Numbered from the stretch's first letter, positions 44,877 through 53,153 are shown. The stretch is DNA of 64,000 nucleotides from Chitinophagaceae bacterium (GCA_016717285.1 JADKFU010000001.1:186001-250000), one strand, 5' to 3'. The notes: generated by a model not told the origin, from the letters alone. A program made the numbers and translations.

Positions 44877-46928
44877 TCAGATGCAGTATCCTGGATCTCC
44901 TTCCATAATTTCCTGCTCAAGTTTTGGCGCCTCACCTGCCTTCCATAAACGTGTGTGATGCACAACACGATAAGTCAAAGGACCACCATCAGTCCCTTCA
45001 CTGCGTTCAAAGGGTCGCGGTATACATACAAATTCTGCAGAAAGATGATCGTTAGTAGCAGTCACCAGTGCATAGCCGTGACCGCCAAAGTCGACCAATG
45101 ACATATGCGGCGCTACGTCCGGATTGCGCACGGCACGGGCTTGCTCCATATCTCCGGTCTCCTTTAATTTTAACGTTGAATTCACACCATGTAAAGCAGT
45201 AACATTCATGGAAGGGATCACCTTGCCATCAGGTTGATCGATCAGGTGCAGCACACGTTTCGGATGATCTTTAGCCATGGTAACTTCCATCACTTCAAAA
45301 AGAGTCTGCTGCGATATGGAACCGGTAATGAATTCCACACCTAATGGTTCATAATTCTTTGGCGGCAGCGCCTTGGAAGTTAATCCGGCATAAAACCCAT
45401 GACGGTCACCTCCCACCACACAAAAACCAGTGATTTTCTGATCGCGTATGAAATCAAATATCAAGTCTTTATCACGAAGAAACCGGTTGTCCATTACCGC
45501 ATATCCTGCCTCTTTAGGCCATTGACTTCCTAATTCGCCGGGTAAATTTTGATAATCGCTGCGCACTTCCATAGTGCCAAAAGTGTGTCCCCATATTTTC
45601 CAGCGCGCAGTAGAGGCCCCGAGCTGTTCTATGAACCAGCGTCTCTGCTCACTGCCCAGGAAAGTCTGGGCATGAACATCTTTTGTCGGATTCGGAATGT
45701 CCTTACCGTTGAAACGAATGGTGTCCGGCGGATGGTCGCCATTATAATGACGACCATAATTCATAATTTCAAAAGGCACTTGTGGGGAAACCCTTGGATA
45801 CTCCGGAGCTTCAAAATCATCAGTGGACATATCAGGAGAACGGAATGACCAATTATCAGTGAGCAACAAATCGACATTCTTTCCCCAACGCAATACCCGC
45901 TGGATCTTCAGGCTGTTAATCGCCAGCAGGTTATTAGGTTCTTCTGAGAGTCCGTCGTCGTTGAACTCTTCCATGGGAGTATCCACCACTTCCGGAGCAA
46001 TGAATTTTTCGAGCTTAGGGTTTCCGGGTTGTTCAACCAGCGCAGGGATGAATTCCCACCAGGCCTGGTTGGCATAGACTTTCTGGTTTTGTGCAGGAGC
46101 GTTGTAGCCGCCTCCTGCCACATACTCACTTTGATAGCCTGCCCAGGCAAATTCGTGATTGTCCCAAACACAGACAAATGGCCAACGCGCCCGCGCATCC
46201 TGCAAATCGGGATCTTCGAGATAGGCACGATAAAGTGTACGATAATCCTCGAGCGTAACGGGTAGATGAAAATTGCTAACCTTCCTGCCTTGCGGGAATT
46301 TATACAGATCTCTGATACGACGGCCGCGGTTTCCGTTGGGATTATCTTCTGCATACCAGGTGACTTCGTAAATAAAATCACCCAGGTGCAACACAAAATT
46401 AAGTTGCTGGTCCCTGGAACGTGCCTCATCTTCGAAGATCATCTTCCGGTAAGCATTCAGTGCACCTTCGTTAGGGCATTGACAAGAAACAAAGGTGAAG
46501 CGAACGGGTGCATCCGAATCGTCGCTGGGTGCAGTTATCGTACGACCGGTCCGGCTGGCGAAACCATGCTCATCAATGAAACGGTACCAATACGCACGGT
46601 TGGGTTCGAGATCTGCAGCCAAAAACCGGCAGGTCCAATCTGAATCAGCGCTGATTTGTGATGTACCACCTGCCAGGATTTTTTTGAATTCAGGTGTCGT
46701 TGAAATTTCAACAACCAGCTTTTTAGCAACACTATCATTTACTGGCGGACGTCTCGTCCACAAGATTACACTGTTAGCTGTCGGGTCACCGGATGCTACA
46801 CCCTGTGGAAAAAGGTCGCGGCGTTCAATGGCAGCTGTGGGAACCTTGTTTGCCCAACCTTTTTTTGTCGCTAAGGCGAAGCCAGCGAGTATGGAGGTCT
46901 GTAAGAATTTACGGCGGGTTAAACTCAT
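44877..46928 (-). CDS. phoD: PhoD-like alkaline phosphatase/phosphodiesterase with Tat signal
   Basis: 683 residues. Twin-arginine signal SLTRRKFLQTSILAGFA. The N-terminal PhoD_N domain contains LFPQGVASGDPTANSVILWTR. The metallophosphatase core has FTFVSCQCP, HLGDFIYE, VWDNHEFAW, LLTDNWSFR, KIWGHTFGTM and VVGGDRHGFY, which supply the Fe/Ca ligands. Exported folded to the periplasm, where it releases phosphate from phosphodiesters. Longer than Bacillus PhoD, as in other Bacteroidota. No Pho box was recognised. Confidence 0.92.
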   Translation of the reverse strand: MSLTRRKFLQTSILAGFALATKKGWANKVPTAAIERRDLFPQGVASGDPTANSVILWTRRPPVNDSVAKKLVVEISTTPEFKKILAGGTSQISADSDWTCRFLAADLEPNRAYWYRFIDEHGFASRTGRTITAPSDDSDAPVRFTFVSCQCPNEGALNAYRKMIFEDEARSRDQQLNFVLHLGDFIYEVTWYAEDNPNGNRGRRIRDLYKFPQGRKVSNFHLPVTLEDYRTLYRAYLEDPDLQDARARWPFVCVWDNHEFAWAGYQSEYVAGGGYNAPAQNQKVYANQAWWEFIPALVEQPGNPKLEKFIAPEVVDTPMEEFNDDGLSEEPNNLLAINSLKIQRVLRWGKNVDLLLTDNWSFRSPDMSTDDFEAPEYPRVSPQVPFEIMNYGRHYNGDHPPDTIRFNGKDIPNPTKDVHAQTFLGSEQRRWFIEQLGASTARWKIWGHTFGTMEVRSDYQNLPGELGSQWPKEAGYAVMDNRFLRDKDLIFDFIRDQKITGFCVVGGDRHGFYAGLTSKALPPKNYEPLGVEFITGSISQQTLFEVMEVTMAKDHPKRVLHLIDQPDGKVIPSMNVTALHGVNSTLKLKETGDMEQARAVRNPDVAPHMSLVDFGGHGYALVTATNDHLSAEFVCIPRPFERSEGTDGGPLTYRVVHHTRLWKAGEAPKLEQEIMEGDPGYCI

Positions 46929-47512
46929 AAGAATGCAATGGATGCTGTTTAGTTAACCTGAATTAAAAGCATGCTTTATTTTTATTTCTTTATGTTCAAA
47001 ACACCTGAAGCATTTTACCAAATCATACTGTGCTTGCTCATAACATTTCAAACAAAGGTTTGAATAATATATACCATTGATAAATGTAAATGCATAAACC
47101 AAAACGATAAAGTAAAATAGCCCAACTTACCCTGGCTGACGACAAACCGGGAAATAGGCTGTACAAAATTGCATCAATGGCGCTTGTCTTATTTTCTGAC
47201 TGGTGACCACTCCATATTTGTCCGCATTGCAAAAGGGGAAAGATGATTACGTTGAAACTGATAGAACGCGGCAGATCAACTTAATAACAGCAATGATGAA
47301 CAAAACAGACACACGATAAAATGAATGCAGAAACAAAATGCAGGAAGGTGTGGTGGCGGAGCTGACTTTGATAGAACCAAAAATCATTAAATCCATCCTC
47401 AGATGTACACCATCAACATTGGTCTTAGGTCAATTTCACTACGCATGTAATTAAAAGCGATTTACAATGGATATTGTCATGTTTTTACTTGCGTTTACAA
47501 AGTATCGTTTGT
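46929..47512. other. Gene-free stretch, 584 bp
   Basis: Both strands were read and no convincing gene, tRNA or terminator was found. It contains the phoD promoter region (46929-47050, AT-rich) and marks the edge of the accessory island that follows. Confidence 0.4.
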
Positions 47513-47989
47513 TTAATTGAATCTAAAAACAGCCAAAATGATAATGATGATGAACATTGATAATTGTGTGAGTTGGAAGAGTTGCATGTTTCTTCTCAAG
47601 CGAATTGTTTCGTGTTGCACTTCGTCAGTATTATTTTCCGATTTTAATATTGCATCTAATTTGTCGGAAGTTGTTCTGCCAAGTGTAAAACCATTAACAA
47701 AAAGTAAAACCACGATGGCTAATTTTATTTTGAACCAAAGCAGTGCTGTCAAACTCCAGTTTAAAAGCCAAAGCATGATTAGTCCTGTAAGAATTGAAAC
47801 CATCAAACCAATAATTCCGAACACACGAAATTTTGTTGTGGCTTTGAATGCTGCCAAACCCTGCTCCTTATTTGAGTCGTAGAGTTTCCAAAATTGATAT
47901 TGTGAAATGGCATTTGCTAATGTGATACCTATTGCCATTGCCAAAGCAATAAGGTGTAATGTCAATGTTATTTGTAAAACGGCTTGCAT
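47513..47989 (-). CDS. Four-helix integral membrane protein of unknown function
   Basis: 158 residues, four transmembrane segments (about 5-27, 50-72, 78-100, 133-155) with a charged loop (SDKLDAILKSENNTDEVQHE) between helices 3 and 4. It resembles DUF2269/CopD-like small membrane proteins, though the match is only by topology. Last gene of a minus-strand group with the DUF2141 gene and another membrane protein, 54 bp after DUF2141. Confidence 0.6.
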   Translation of the reverse strand: MQAVLQITLTLHLIALAMAIGITLANAISQYQFWKLYDSNKEQGLAAFKATTKFRVFGIIGLMVSILTGLIMLWLLNWSLTALLWFKIKLAIVVLLFVNGFTLGRTTSDKLDAILKSENNTDEVQHETIRLRRNMQLFQLTQLSMFIIIIILAVFRFN

Positions 47990-48043
47990 ATTTTTTTTGC
48001 TTTTTGTTGATGTGACTTGATTTTTATTTTTAATGAAGTTGTT

Positions 48044-48514
48044 TTATTCCGTATGGATGTAATCCAATTTGATTGAGATAATTTTTTTGGAAGCATTGAA
48101 ATCAAATTTTGCAGCATCAAAACTTGGTGGTCCACTAATGCTACCTTTTGCATTGTTTGAAACTGCAATGCCTTCGGTAGGCATTCCATACCAGGTTTTA
48201 TCTATTTTATTATTGTTGTTTTCATCGTGGTAAACTGCGATTGCATATCTTCCAAAGGGAATATTTTCAAAAGTTATGGTACTTGTGCCGTGGGTTATTT
48301 TACCTCTTAAATGAAGCATTGCTTTTGATGCTTCCTTTGGAAATCCATCGGCTTTGTTGAATAGATTAATATTTATTTCTCCTTTTGAATTTCTGATTCC
48401 CGTAACCGTTACTTGCAGATTGTTGACGGTTGCTGTTTGAAATGACGTAATAAAAAAATATGCTGAAAGTAATATTGCAATCAGCGAAATTGATTTGAGT
48501 GTTTGATGTTTCAT
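48044..48514 (-). CDS. DUF2141 family secreted protein
   Basis: 156 residues. N-terminal signal peptide (SLIAILLSAYFFITSFQT). The mature part has LQVTVTGIRNSKGEININLF, FENIPFGRYAIAVYHDENNNNKID and the conserved MPTEGIAVSNNA, all typical of DUF2141. The fold is probably a beta-sandwich, periplasmic or surface exposed, function unknown. The start ATG overlaps the stop of the preceding membrane-protein gene (ATGA), showing coupled translation. Confidence 0.85.
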   Translation of the reverse strand: MKHQTLKSISLIAILLSAYFFITSFQTATVNNLQVTVTGIRNSKGEININLFNKADGFPKEASKAMLHLRGKITHGTSTITFENIPFGRYAIAVYHDENNNNKIDKTWYGMPTEGIAVSNNAKGSISGPPSFDAAKFDFNASKKIISIKLDYIHTE

Positions 48515-49144
48515 GACATTTGTTTTGATGGAAGCTTAAAACCGGCAAGGATGAGCCAGATAAAACCAATGAATCTTGTTAGCGGAATAAAAAATAAAAG
48601 GTGGAGAGTAAGCAAACTCAATGAACTTAACAGTCCGCACAATGCCAATGCAAAGCCCCAATACACTAACCACTTTGGTAAAAGTTTAGTGAAGTATGCA
48701 GTGATGGAAACACCTGCGATGAAAATTCCAAGTGGTAATGAATAACCAACACCGCCGGTTGCATATACTATAAAATACAAAACACGAATGATTGATGTGT
48801 CTTGCGCAACTTCGGGATAGGCCATTACCCAAAGTAAGAGAGACGACAATAGAATATTTGCTGCTGCAATCTGTCCACCGAATAATGCAATATAAGGACC
48901 CACTGCTGTTACTCCATGAAAGCGCAGTCGGCTAACGACACATACAACAAATAGCCCCAATGGAACTGCTGCAATAAATTGTAGAAAGGAGCACATCAAT
49001 ACTGCATGAGGATAGCCACTGAAATATGCTTTGATAATTTCAGTTGTGTCCCAAGGTGCCGGGAAATGTGGGCTTGTGGGTGAAAATGAAATTACGAATG
49101 AAAGTCCTGCACAAAACAGAACTGTAATGTGAAATAGTTTGCAT
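48511..49144 (-). CDS. Multi-helix membrane protein, N-terminus probably frameshifted
   Basis: The frame ending at 48511 is open far beyond its first ATG (48999). Upstream it reads KLFHITVLFCAGLSFVISF, SPTSPHFPAPW and so on, a credible helix and loop. No ATG, GTG or TTG is available in this part. An ATG at 49144 with a normal leader lies one base out of frame; removing one base from the nearby AAA restores continuity. A single-base insertion near 49138 is the simplest explanation. The restored protein has about 210 residues and six helices and ends LTRFIGFIWLILAGFKLP. Without correction only the part from 48999 would be made. Function unknown. Confidence 0.6.
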
Positions 49145-49272
49145 GATTTTTTTTTAGAAATGGTGCTCTGAAAAGGTTTTCGGCTTCGCCTTAATGTTTA
49201 TTGAAATTGTTTTTTACATTGGTTCTTTAATGTTGTTTGTATTACAAACCAAATGGACAAAAAATATATTTT

Positions 49273-49557
49273 TTAGAGGTGCAAATATTTTTTTATTGTT
49301 TCTGCATATTGTTCAAATGCTTTCTTTCCTTTTGCAGTGAGCTTGCAAATGGTTTGCGGATAATTTCCTTTGTATGTTTTTTCCACCTCAATGTATGCTG
49401 CTTCACTCAATTTTTTTATTTGATGACTTAAATTTCCTTGTGTTGTTTTTGTGATTTCCATTAAATAATTAAAGTCGGCTTGTTTCACTTTCATCAATGT
49501 CGAAACAATTGCCAGGCGGACAGGAACATTTAAAATGGGGTCGAGTTCACTATACAT
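49273..49557 (-). CDS. Winged-helix transcriptional regulator
   Basis: 94 residues. A compact MarR/ArsR-like winged helix: DPILNVPVRLAIVSTLMKV, the recognition helix TTQGNLSHQIKKL, and a wing with YKGNYPQT, followed by TAKGKKAFEQY. Such small regulators in Bacteroidota are often paired with a membrane protein, as here: the upstream gene (49559-50068) ends 1 nt before its start. Ligand unknown. Confidence 0.82.
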   Translation of the reverse strand: MYSELDPILNVPVRLAIVSTLMKVKQADFNYLMEITKTTQGNLSHQIKKLSEAAYIEVEKTYKGNYPQTICKLTAKGKKAFEQYAETIKKYLHL

Positions 49558-49558
49558 T

Positions 49559-50068
49559 TTATGCTTTCGCAGATTTTAATAAATACCCGGGGATAAGGTA
49601 ACCGAAAACGATTGCAATGCCGTGAAGCAAAACTTTGTAATCTTCGGGAACAAATACACTGACGATAGCTGCAACAAAAAATAAGATGCCGCCTATGATT
49701 AGGGGTTGAAATTTCATTACAAGTCCTGATGCCAATGTTCCGATGGCGGCAATAATTAAAGTGTAAGTGAATGGGGGATTGGATGTGTAAACATTGATGA
49801 ACACTACAGCTAAAAATGAAATGCCTAACACCAGCCACATTTTGTAAAGGAAGTTGCTTAGATAAGAAACGGTAGCGTTGGAAACATTTTTACGATAATG
49901 AATAATTGTTGAGATAACGCCGGCGATTGCCAACACTGGAAACGGCAAAAAATAAAAGGGTGTGGTGGTGTATTGATGTAAAAAGAAAAAAGAAAAACTT
50001 GCGATGGTGATGAGCCAGCCCCAAAGTAAAAAAGGATAACTATTTTGCTTGATGTTTTCTTTAGTCAT
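49559..50068 (-). CDS. Integral membrane protein paired with the winged-helix regulator
   Basis: The start is set at the ATG 50068 (MTKENIKQNSYPFLLWGWL…). A TTG 30 bp upstream in the same frame would overlap the antitoxin gene and is less likely. About 169 residues, five to six transmembrane helices, no known catalytic motif. It sits 22 bp after the antitoxin stop and 1 bp before the regulator gene, so toxin, antitoxin, membrane protein and regulator form one minus-strand run. Confidence 0.65.
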   Translation of the reverse strand: MTKENIKQNSYPFLLWGWLITIASFSFFFLHQYTTTPFYFLPFPVLAIAGVISTIIHYRKNVSNATVSYLSNFLYKMWLVLGISFLAVVFINVYTSNPPFTYTLIIAAIGTLASGLVMKFQPLIIGGILFFVAAIVSVFVPEDYKVLLHGIAIVFGYLIPGYLLKSAKA

Positions 50069-50090
50069 TGCAATTGCCTCTGAAATGAAA

Positions 50091-50399
50091 TCATGCAATT
50101 AGCAAGTTAATCCGTCTGCCAAGTCCGTCTTCAAAAATTCTGTAAAGCGTTGAAAGCTGTATGTCGCACTTGCCGTTTTCAAGTCGTGAGATGTAACTTT
50201 TTTTAGTTCCAACTTTGTTTGCAAGTTGTTCCTGTGTCAAGTTAGCTTCACGCCTTGCAGCTTTAAGTGTTTCGCTAATCACAAAATACTGTGCCCTCTC
50301 TTCAAACTCATCGCGCTTTTTAGTTCCAATCTTTCCGTATTGGATGTCTAAAATTTCGTCAAAGTTTTTAGCGTTTCTTATTGCTTCGTTCTTTTTCAT
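50091..50399 (-). CDS. HigA-like antitoxin, XRE-type helix-turn-helix
   Basis: 102 residues. Residues about 45-97 form a Cro/C1-type helix-turn-helix (NLTQEQLANKVGTKKSYISR, then LENGKCDIQLSTLYRIFEDGLG). It follows the toxin gene by 12 bp, the toxin-first order typical of HigBA. It should neutralise the toxin and repress the operon. Its paralogue at 51011-51262 shares the KSYISR-ENxxxDIxLSTLxxI pattern. Confidence 0.9.
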   Translation of the reverse strand: MKKNEAIRNAKNFDEILDIQYGKIGTKKRDEFEERAQYFVISETLKAARREANLTQEQLANKVGTKKSYISRLENGKCDIQLSTLYRIFEDGLGRRINLLIA

Positions 50400-50411
50400 T
50401 TTGTTTGTTTT

Positions 50412-50744
50412 TTAAAATGAAGTATTCATTTTTAATTTCAATGCTAAATCAATTTCTTGTCGTGGTGTCTTTTGAGTTTTCTTTTGAAATGCGTTGAATA
50501 ACACAACCAAATTCCCTTTGTCAAAGCAACAGAAGATGCGGTAAATGTTACTGCCAGCTTCAATTCTGATTTCATAAAGACCGTCAGTCCCTTCAATATG
50601 TTTCAAGAACTTTTCCGAAATCTTGTCAACAGACTTTACAATACGAAATACATAACCAATCTTTTCTTTTACGAGGTCATTCACCCCAATGTAAAAGTCT
50701 TTGAAGTATTGTCCATGAAATATTATTTCTCTTTCTTTATTCAC
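50412..50744 (-). CDS. HigB/RelE-like toxin (phage-derived Gp49-like family)
   Basis: 110 residues, start GTG at 50744. The C-terminal half carries GLYEIRIEAGSNIYRIFCCF, KGNLVVLFNAFQKKTQKTP and REIDLAL-like QEIDLAL. This is the signature of the HigB/Gp49 branch of ParE/RelE-fold toxins, normally ribosome-dependent mRNA interferases. Upstream gene of its antitoxin. Appears intact, unlike the paralogue at 51298-51642. Confidence 0.88.
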   Translation of the reverse strand: MNKEREIIFHGQYFKDFYIGVNDLVKEKIGYVFRIVKSVDKISEKFLKHIEGTDGLYEIRIEAGSNIYRIFCCFDKGNLVVLFNAFQKKTQKTPRQEIDLALKLKMNTSF

Positions 50745-50851
50745 GGCACAAAGATAACTTAAAAGTGAACAAGGATCAATTCTGTCTTAAAATAAATTAT
50801 CAAGAAAATCGGTGGATACACCTTTGAAATTTCAAGTTGGCAGGGTTGCCA

Positions 50852-51000
50852 AGCATTGCGGCTAAAGTTTTACAAATTTGCGATGTGTGGGCTTTCAACA
50901 CAAATGCTCATTCGGCAAACTTCACTTTGATTAACTAAAAAGCTGCTCGCGGGAAACAAAACCCCGCCTATTGCAAATTTGCATGTTATAGCCAGTGCTT
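50852..51000. repeat. attC-like imperfect palindrome 1
   Basis: Left arm 50852-50892 (AGCATTGCGGCTAAAG… CAAATTTGCGATG) pairs imperfectly with right arm 50962-51000, whose reverse complement reads AGCACTGGCTATAACATG, CAAATTTGCAATAGGCG. The element ends GTTATAGCC at 50985-50993. Length about 149 bp. It separates the two toxin-antitoxin modules. Confidence 0.6.
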
Positions 51001-51010
51001 CTTTCTATCA

Positions 51011-51262
51011 TCAAAGTTGAAGCGTCAATTTTAAGTTTCCACCAAGCCCTTGTTGTATAATTTTCATTAGTGTGGAAAGTCTGATATCTGAGGAGTTGTT
51101 TTCAATTCTTGAAATATAAGATTTATTCGTTCCACACTTTTCTGCAAGCTCTTCTTGTGTCATACCTCGTTTCGTTCTTGCTTCTGCCAGCAAGACCCCA
51201 AGTCTGAACGCTTCAAATTGTTGTTCCCATTGTTCACGTTTGGGAGCACTTTTCTTTGCCAT
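51011..51262 (-). CDS. HigA-like antitoxin, second copy
   Basis: 83 residues from the ATG at 51262; an upstream TTG at 51274 is the alternative start. The helix-turn-helix is clear: GMTQEELAEKCGTNKSYISR, then ENNSSDIRLSTLMKIIQ. It is paired with the disrupted toxin gene 35 bp upstream, and is homologous to the antitoxin at 50091-50399 but clearly diverged. With its toxin broken it could persist as an orphan antitoxin or regulator. Confidence 0.85.
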   Translation of the reverse strand: MAKKSAPKREQWEQQFEAFRLGVLLAEARTKRGMTQEELAEKCGTNKSYISRIENNSSDIRLSTLMKIIQQGLGGNLKLTLQL

Positions 51263-51297
51263 ATTTCTTGTCAAGAAGTTGGTCTAATGTTGTGATG

Positions 51298-51642
51298 TTA
51301 CTTTTTGTTTTCATAGTGATATTCCTTCATTATTTTAAGTGCTTTTTGAATTTCCTGCTTTGGTGTTTTTTGCGTTTTCTTTTGAAAGGCATTTCCAAGA
51401 ACCACTAAGTTTCCCTTATCGAAAAAGGAAAAGATGCGATAAATGTTACTTCCAGTTTCAACTCGAATTTCGTAAAGTCCTTTAGTGCCTTCTAAATGCT
51501 TAAAGTACTTCTCTGGAACTTGTCGCATTACCCGAATTAAGTTTAACGTCCATTCAATCTTTGCCTGAACGTTGTCAGGTTGTTCCTCACAGAAATCGAG
51601 AAACTAGTTTTTATAAGCAATTACCTGTCTTTCAAACGTCAC
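51298..51642 (-). pseudogene. HigB-like toxin interrupted by an in-frame TAG
   Basis: The frame from the GTG at 51642 to the stop at 51298 encodes a 114-codon homologue of the intact toxin. It reads VTFERQVIAYKN, then TAG at 51606-51604, then FLDFCEEQPDNVQAKIEW and the normal C-terminal half (GLYEIRVETGSNIYRIFSFF). The reading frame is otherwise continuous, so this is a point mutation (Tyr TAT/TAC to TAG is the simplest origin), not an indel. A start inside (ATG 51528) would leave only 76 residues without the N-terminal part. Confidence 0.8.
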
Positions 51643-51718
51643 GAAGCAAAGTTAACTAATCAGACAACTACTTCAAGATTAATTGTACAGGTTTAAAACC
51701 AATTATAGAGGTGGTCTT

Positions 51719-51865
51719 AGCATTGGCTATAACGTTTTTGGGCTTGGCGAAGGTGGCGAATACAAAGCACAAAGCTGTCTGCCAGCACTGAACTTGATAA
51801 GAAGCACAAATGTTCATTTCAGCACTTCACCGCCACTTTTGCCATACCCATGTTATAAGCCGTTT
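51719..51865. repeat. attC-like imperfect palindrome 2
   Basis: Left arm 51725-51760 (GGCTATAACG…GGGCTTGGCGAAGGTGGCG) pairs with right arm 51821-51861, whose reverse complement is GGCTTATAACATGGGTATGG then CAAAAGTGGCGGTGAAG. The arms differ by a few bulged bases, as integron attC sites do. Ends are TATAAC and GTTATA. The central spacer is about 60 bp. It separates the broken toxin gene from the small membrane-protein gene. Confidence 0.7.
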
Positions 51866-51877
51866 TATTACAATCTT

Positions 51878-52078
51878 CTAATTCTGTTTTGCACTATTCA
51901 ATAGTCTTTGATACTTTATCCACTGTGTCCCTAATACAATAGCTAAAATGCCTAAAAAAATTGCTAAGGGTTTATTGTCAGCCCATAACCAAGTAATTTG
52001 GTCACCTTTGAACGTAAATGCAGCAACAAAAAGTCCACACATTATTGTTGTGGACATAAACAGATTTCTTTTTTTCAT
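51878..52078 (-). CDS. Small two-helix membrane protein related to the anchor of the adjacent LuxR protein
   Basis: 66 residues from the ATG at 52078. Two transmembrane segments (MSTTIMCGLFVAAFTF and LAIFLGILAIVLGTQWI) are joined by the short loop WLWADNKP. The neighbouring LuxR protein has the same layout with WLWSDKTY between its helices and WIKIEKV after them, here WIKYQRL. This local similarity suggests common origin or interaction. It is 131 bp downstream of the LuxR gene, between two attC-like elements. No known family recognised. Confidence 0.55.
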   Translation of the reverse strand: MKKRNLFMSTTIMCGLFVAAFTFKGDQITWLWADNKPLAIFLGILAIVLGTQWIKYQRLLNSAKQN

Positions 52079-52209
52079 TTTCTCTTTATTTAAATTGTGA
52101 GCTGCAAAATTAGTCTGTTCGTTGCTGTCCGTCAAGGTTGAGAGGGGTTGATAGAAGGTTGAAAAAAGGTTGATTTGTTGAATAATTGTCGGCATAAAGG
52201 GTTTTAGTC

Positions 52210-52668
52210 TTAGATTTTTAACTTTTTAATCTGTTGTCGTGATGTTATTCCGAGTATTTTATAAATTCTATTTATGTGTGTTTTAAGAGTGCTTAACTCA
52301 ATACATAATTCATCCATTATCTCCTTGTTTGATTTTCCAGTTACTATCAAATCAAAAACCTGTTTTTGTTTAGCAGATAATTCGTCTAATTGATTTTCTG
52401 TGTTTGTTCTGTTGGAGATTATTTCAGTTTTTATAAGTTTGATTAAATTATCGGTCTTTACCTTTTCAATTTTTATCCAAATAAGTGCTATTGAAATTAA
52501 CATTAAAACTAAAATGACAGCAATGTAAGTTTTGTCACTCCATAGCCACTCTGTTTTGAAATTTGTGAAACGAAAACTAATTGTCAGGCAAAGAAGAAAT
52601 ATTGCAATAATTTCCAATTTCTTCTGGTGTCGGAATAGTTTGTCAGCTAAATAGTTGATGATTTTCAT
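52210..52668 (-). CDS. Membrane-anchored LuxR-type transcriptional regulator
   Basis: 152 residues. Two N-terminal transmembrane helices (about 18-34 and 47-65) enclose WLWSDKTY. A short linker (about 66-95, possible coiled coil) leads to a C-terminal LuxR helix-turn-helix, LSAKQKQVFDLIVTGKSNKE then IELSTLKTHINRIYKILG. There is no receiver domain, so the signal must come through the membrane part or a partner. The gene is bounded by attC-like palindromes 2 and 3 together with the small hairpin protein. Confidence 0.82.
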   Translation of the reverse strand: MKIINYLADKLFRHQKKLEIIAIFLLCLTISFRFTNFKTEWLWSDKTYIAVILVLMLISIALIWIKIEKVKTDNLIKLIKTEIISNRTNTENQLDELSAKQKQVFDLIVTGKSNKEIMDELCIELSTLKTHINRIYKILGITSRQQIKKLKI

Positions 52669-52689
52669 ATTTTGGTTGTCGTCCTTTAA

Positions 52690-52832
52690 AATGGCTTATA
52701 ACATTTGTGTTTGCGTCAAAATGACGTATATTTTTGCTATTCTACTTTTGTGTTAATGTATTGAAAATTAACAACTTGTTATTTTGGTGCTGAAATATGC
52801 GAATGACGCAAATATTCCAACCGGCTTGCTGT
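52690..52832. repeat. attC-like imperfect palindrome 3
   Basis: Left arm 52690-52734 (ATGGCTTATAACATTTG… TTTGCGTCA… TATATTTTTGC) pairs with right arm 52789-52830, whose reverse complement contains TTTGCGTCATTCGCATATTT. The left end has the TTATAAC box as in element 2 reversed; the right end (CCAACCGGCTTGC) is diverged. It lies in the 275-bp gap between the LuxR gene and the recombinase fragment. Confidence 0.55.
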
Positions 52833-52943
52833 TTAAGGGTTAAAGAGTTGTGGAGGTTAACTGATTTCATTGTATTTCTGTCATCTAAACTATCTCAATT
52901 CTATGACAAGTTATTATTATTTGTGTTTCGGTAGCATGATTGT

Positions 52944-53153
52944 CTATAGCTCCAGTTTGTCTAACGGGCTTACGATCTGGTCGAATCCCTTTGTCGTAAC
53001 GTGTGTGTAAATCTCAGTGGTTTTGCTGTTTTCATGTCCAGGCAAAGTTTGTATGTAATGGAGGTCGGTACCCTGTTCCAAAAGATGCGTGGCAAATGAA
53101 TGCCGCAGGGTATGCACACTCACTTTTTTGCTGCTTTGTGTTTTTTTAATCAA
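52944..53153 (-). pseudogene. C-terminal fragment of a tyrosine recombinase
   Basis: 69 codons, beginning at a TTG that overlaps the ligA stop. It holds the catalytic C-terminal motifs only: HTLRHSFATHLLEQG (HxxR) and GHENSKTTEIYTHV (His and the nucleophilic Tyr), ending SPLDKLEL. This is the XerCD/integron-like Bacteroidota recombinase type. The sequence TLPGHE has Pro where LLGHE is usual. The core-binding domain and first catalytic Arg are missing, replaced by ligA, so it is a non-functional stump. Confidence 0.85.

Noticed and set aside
47038..47232. Small minus-strand open frame in the phoD/island gap
   Set aside because: No leader, no family resemblance and ordinary random-frame composition.
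51683..51904. Plus-strand open frame inside the palindrome region
   Set aside because: It coincides with attC-like element 2, has no family resemblance and no promoter or leader; treated as a chance frame.
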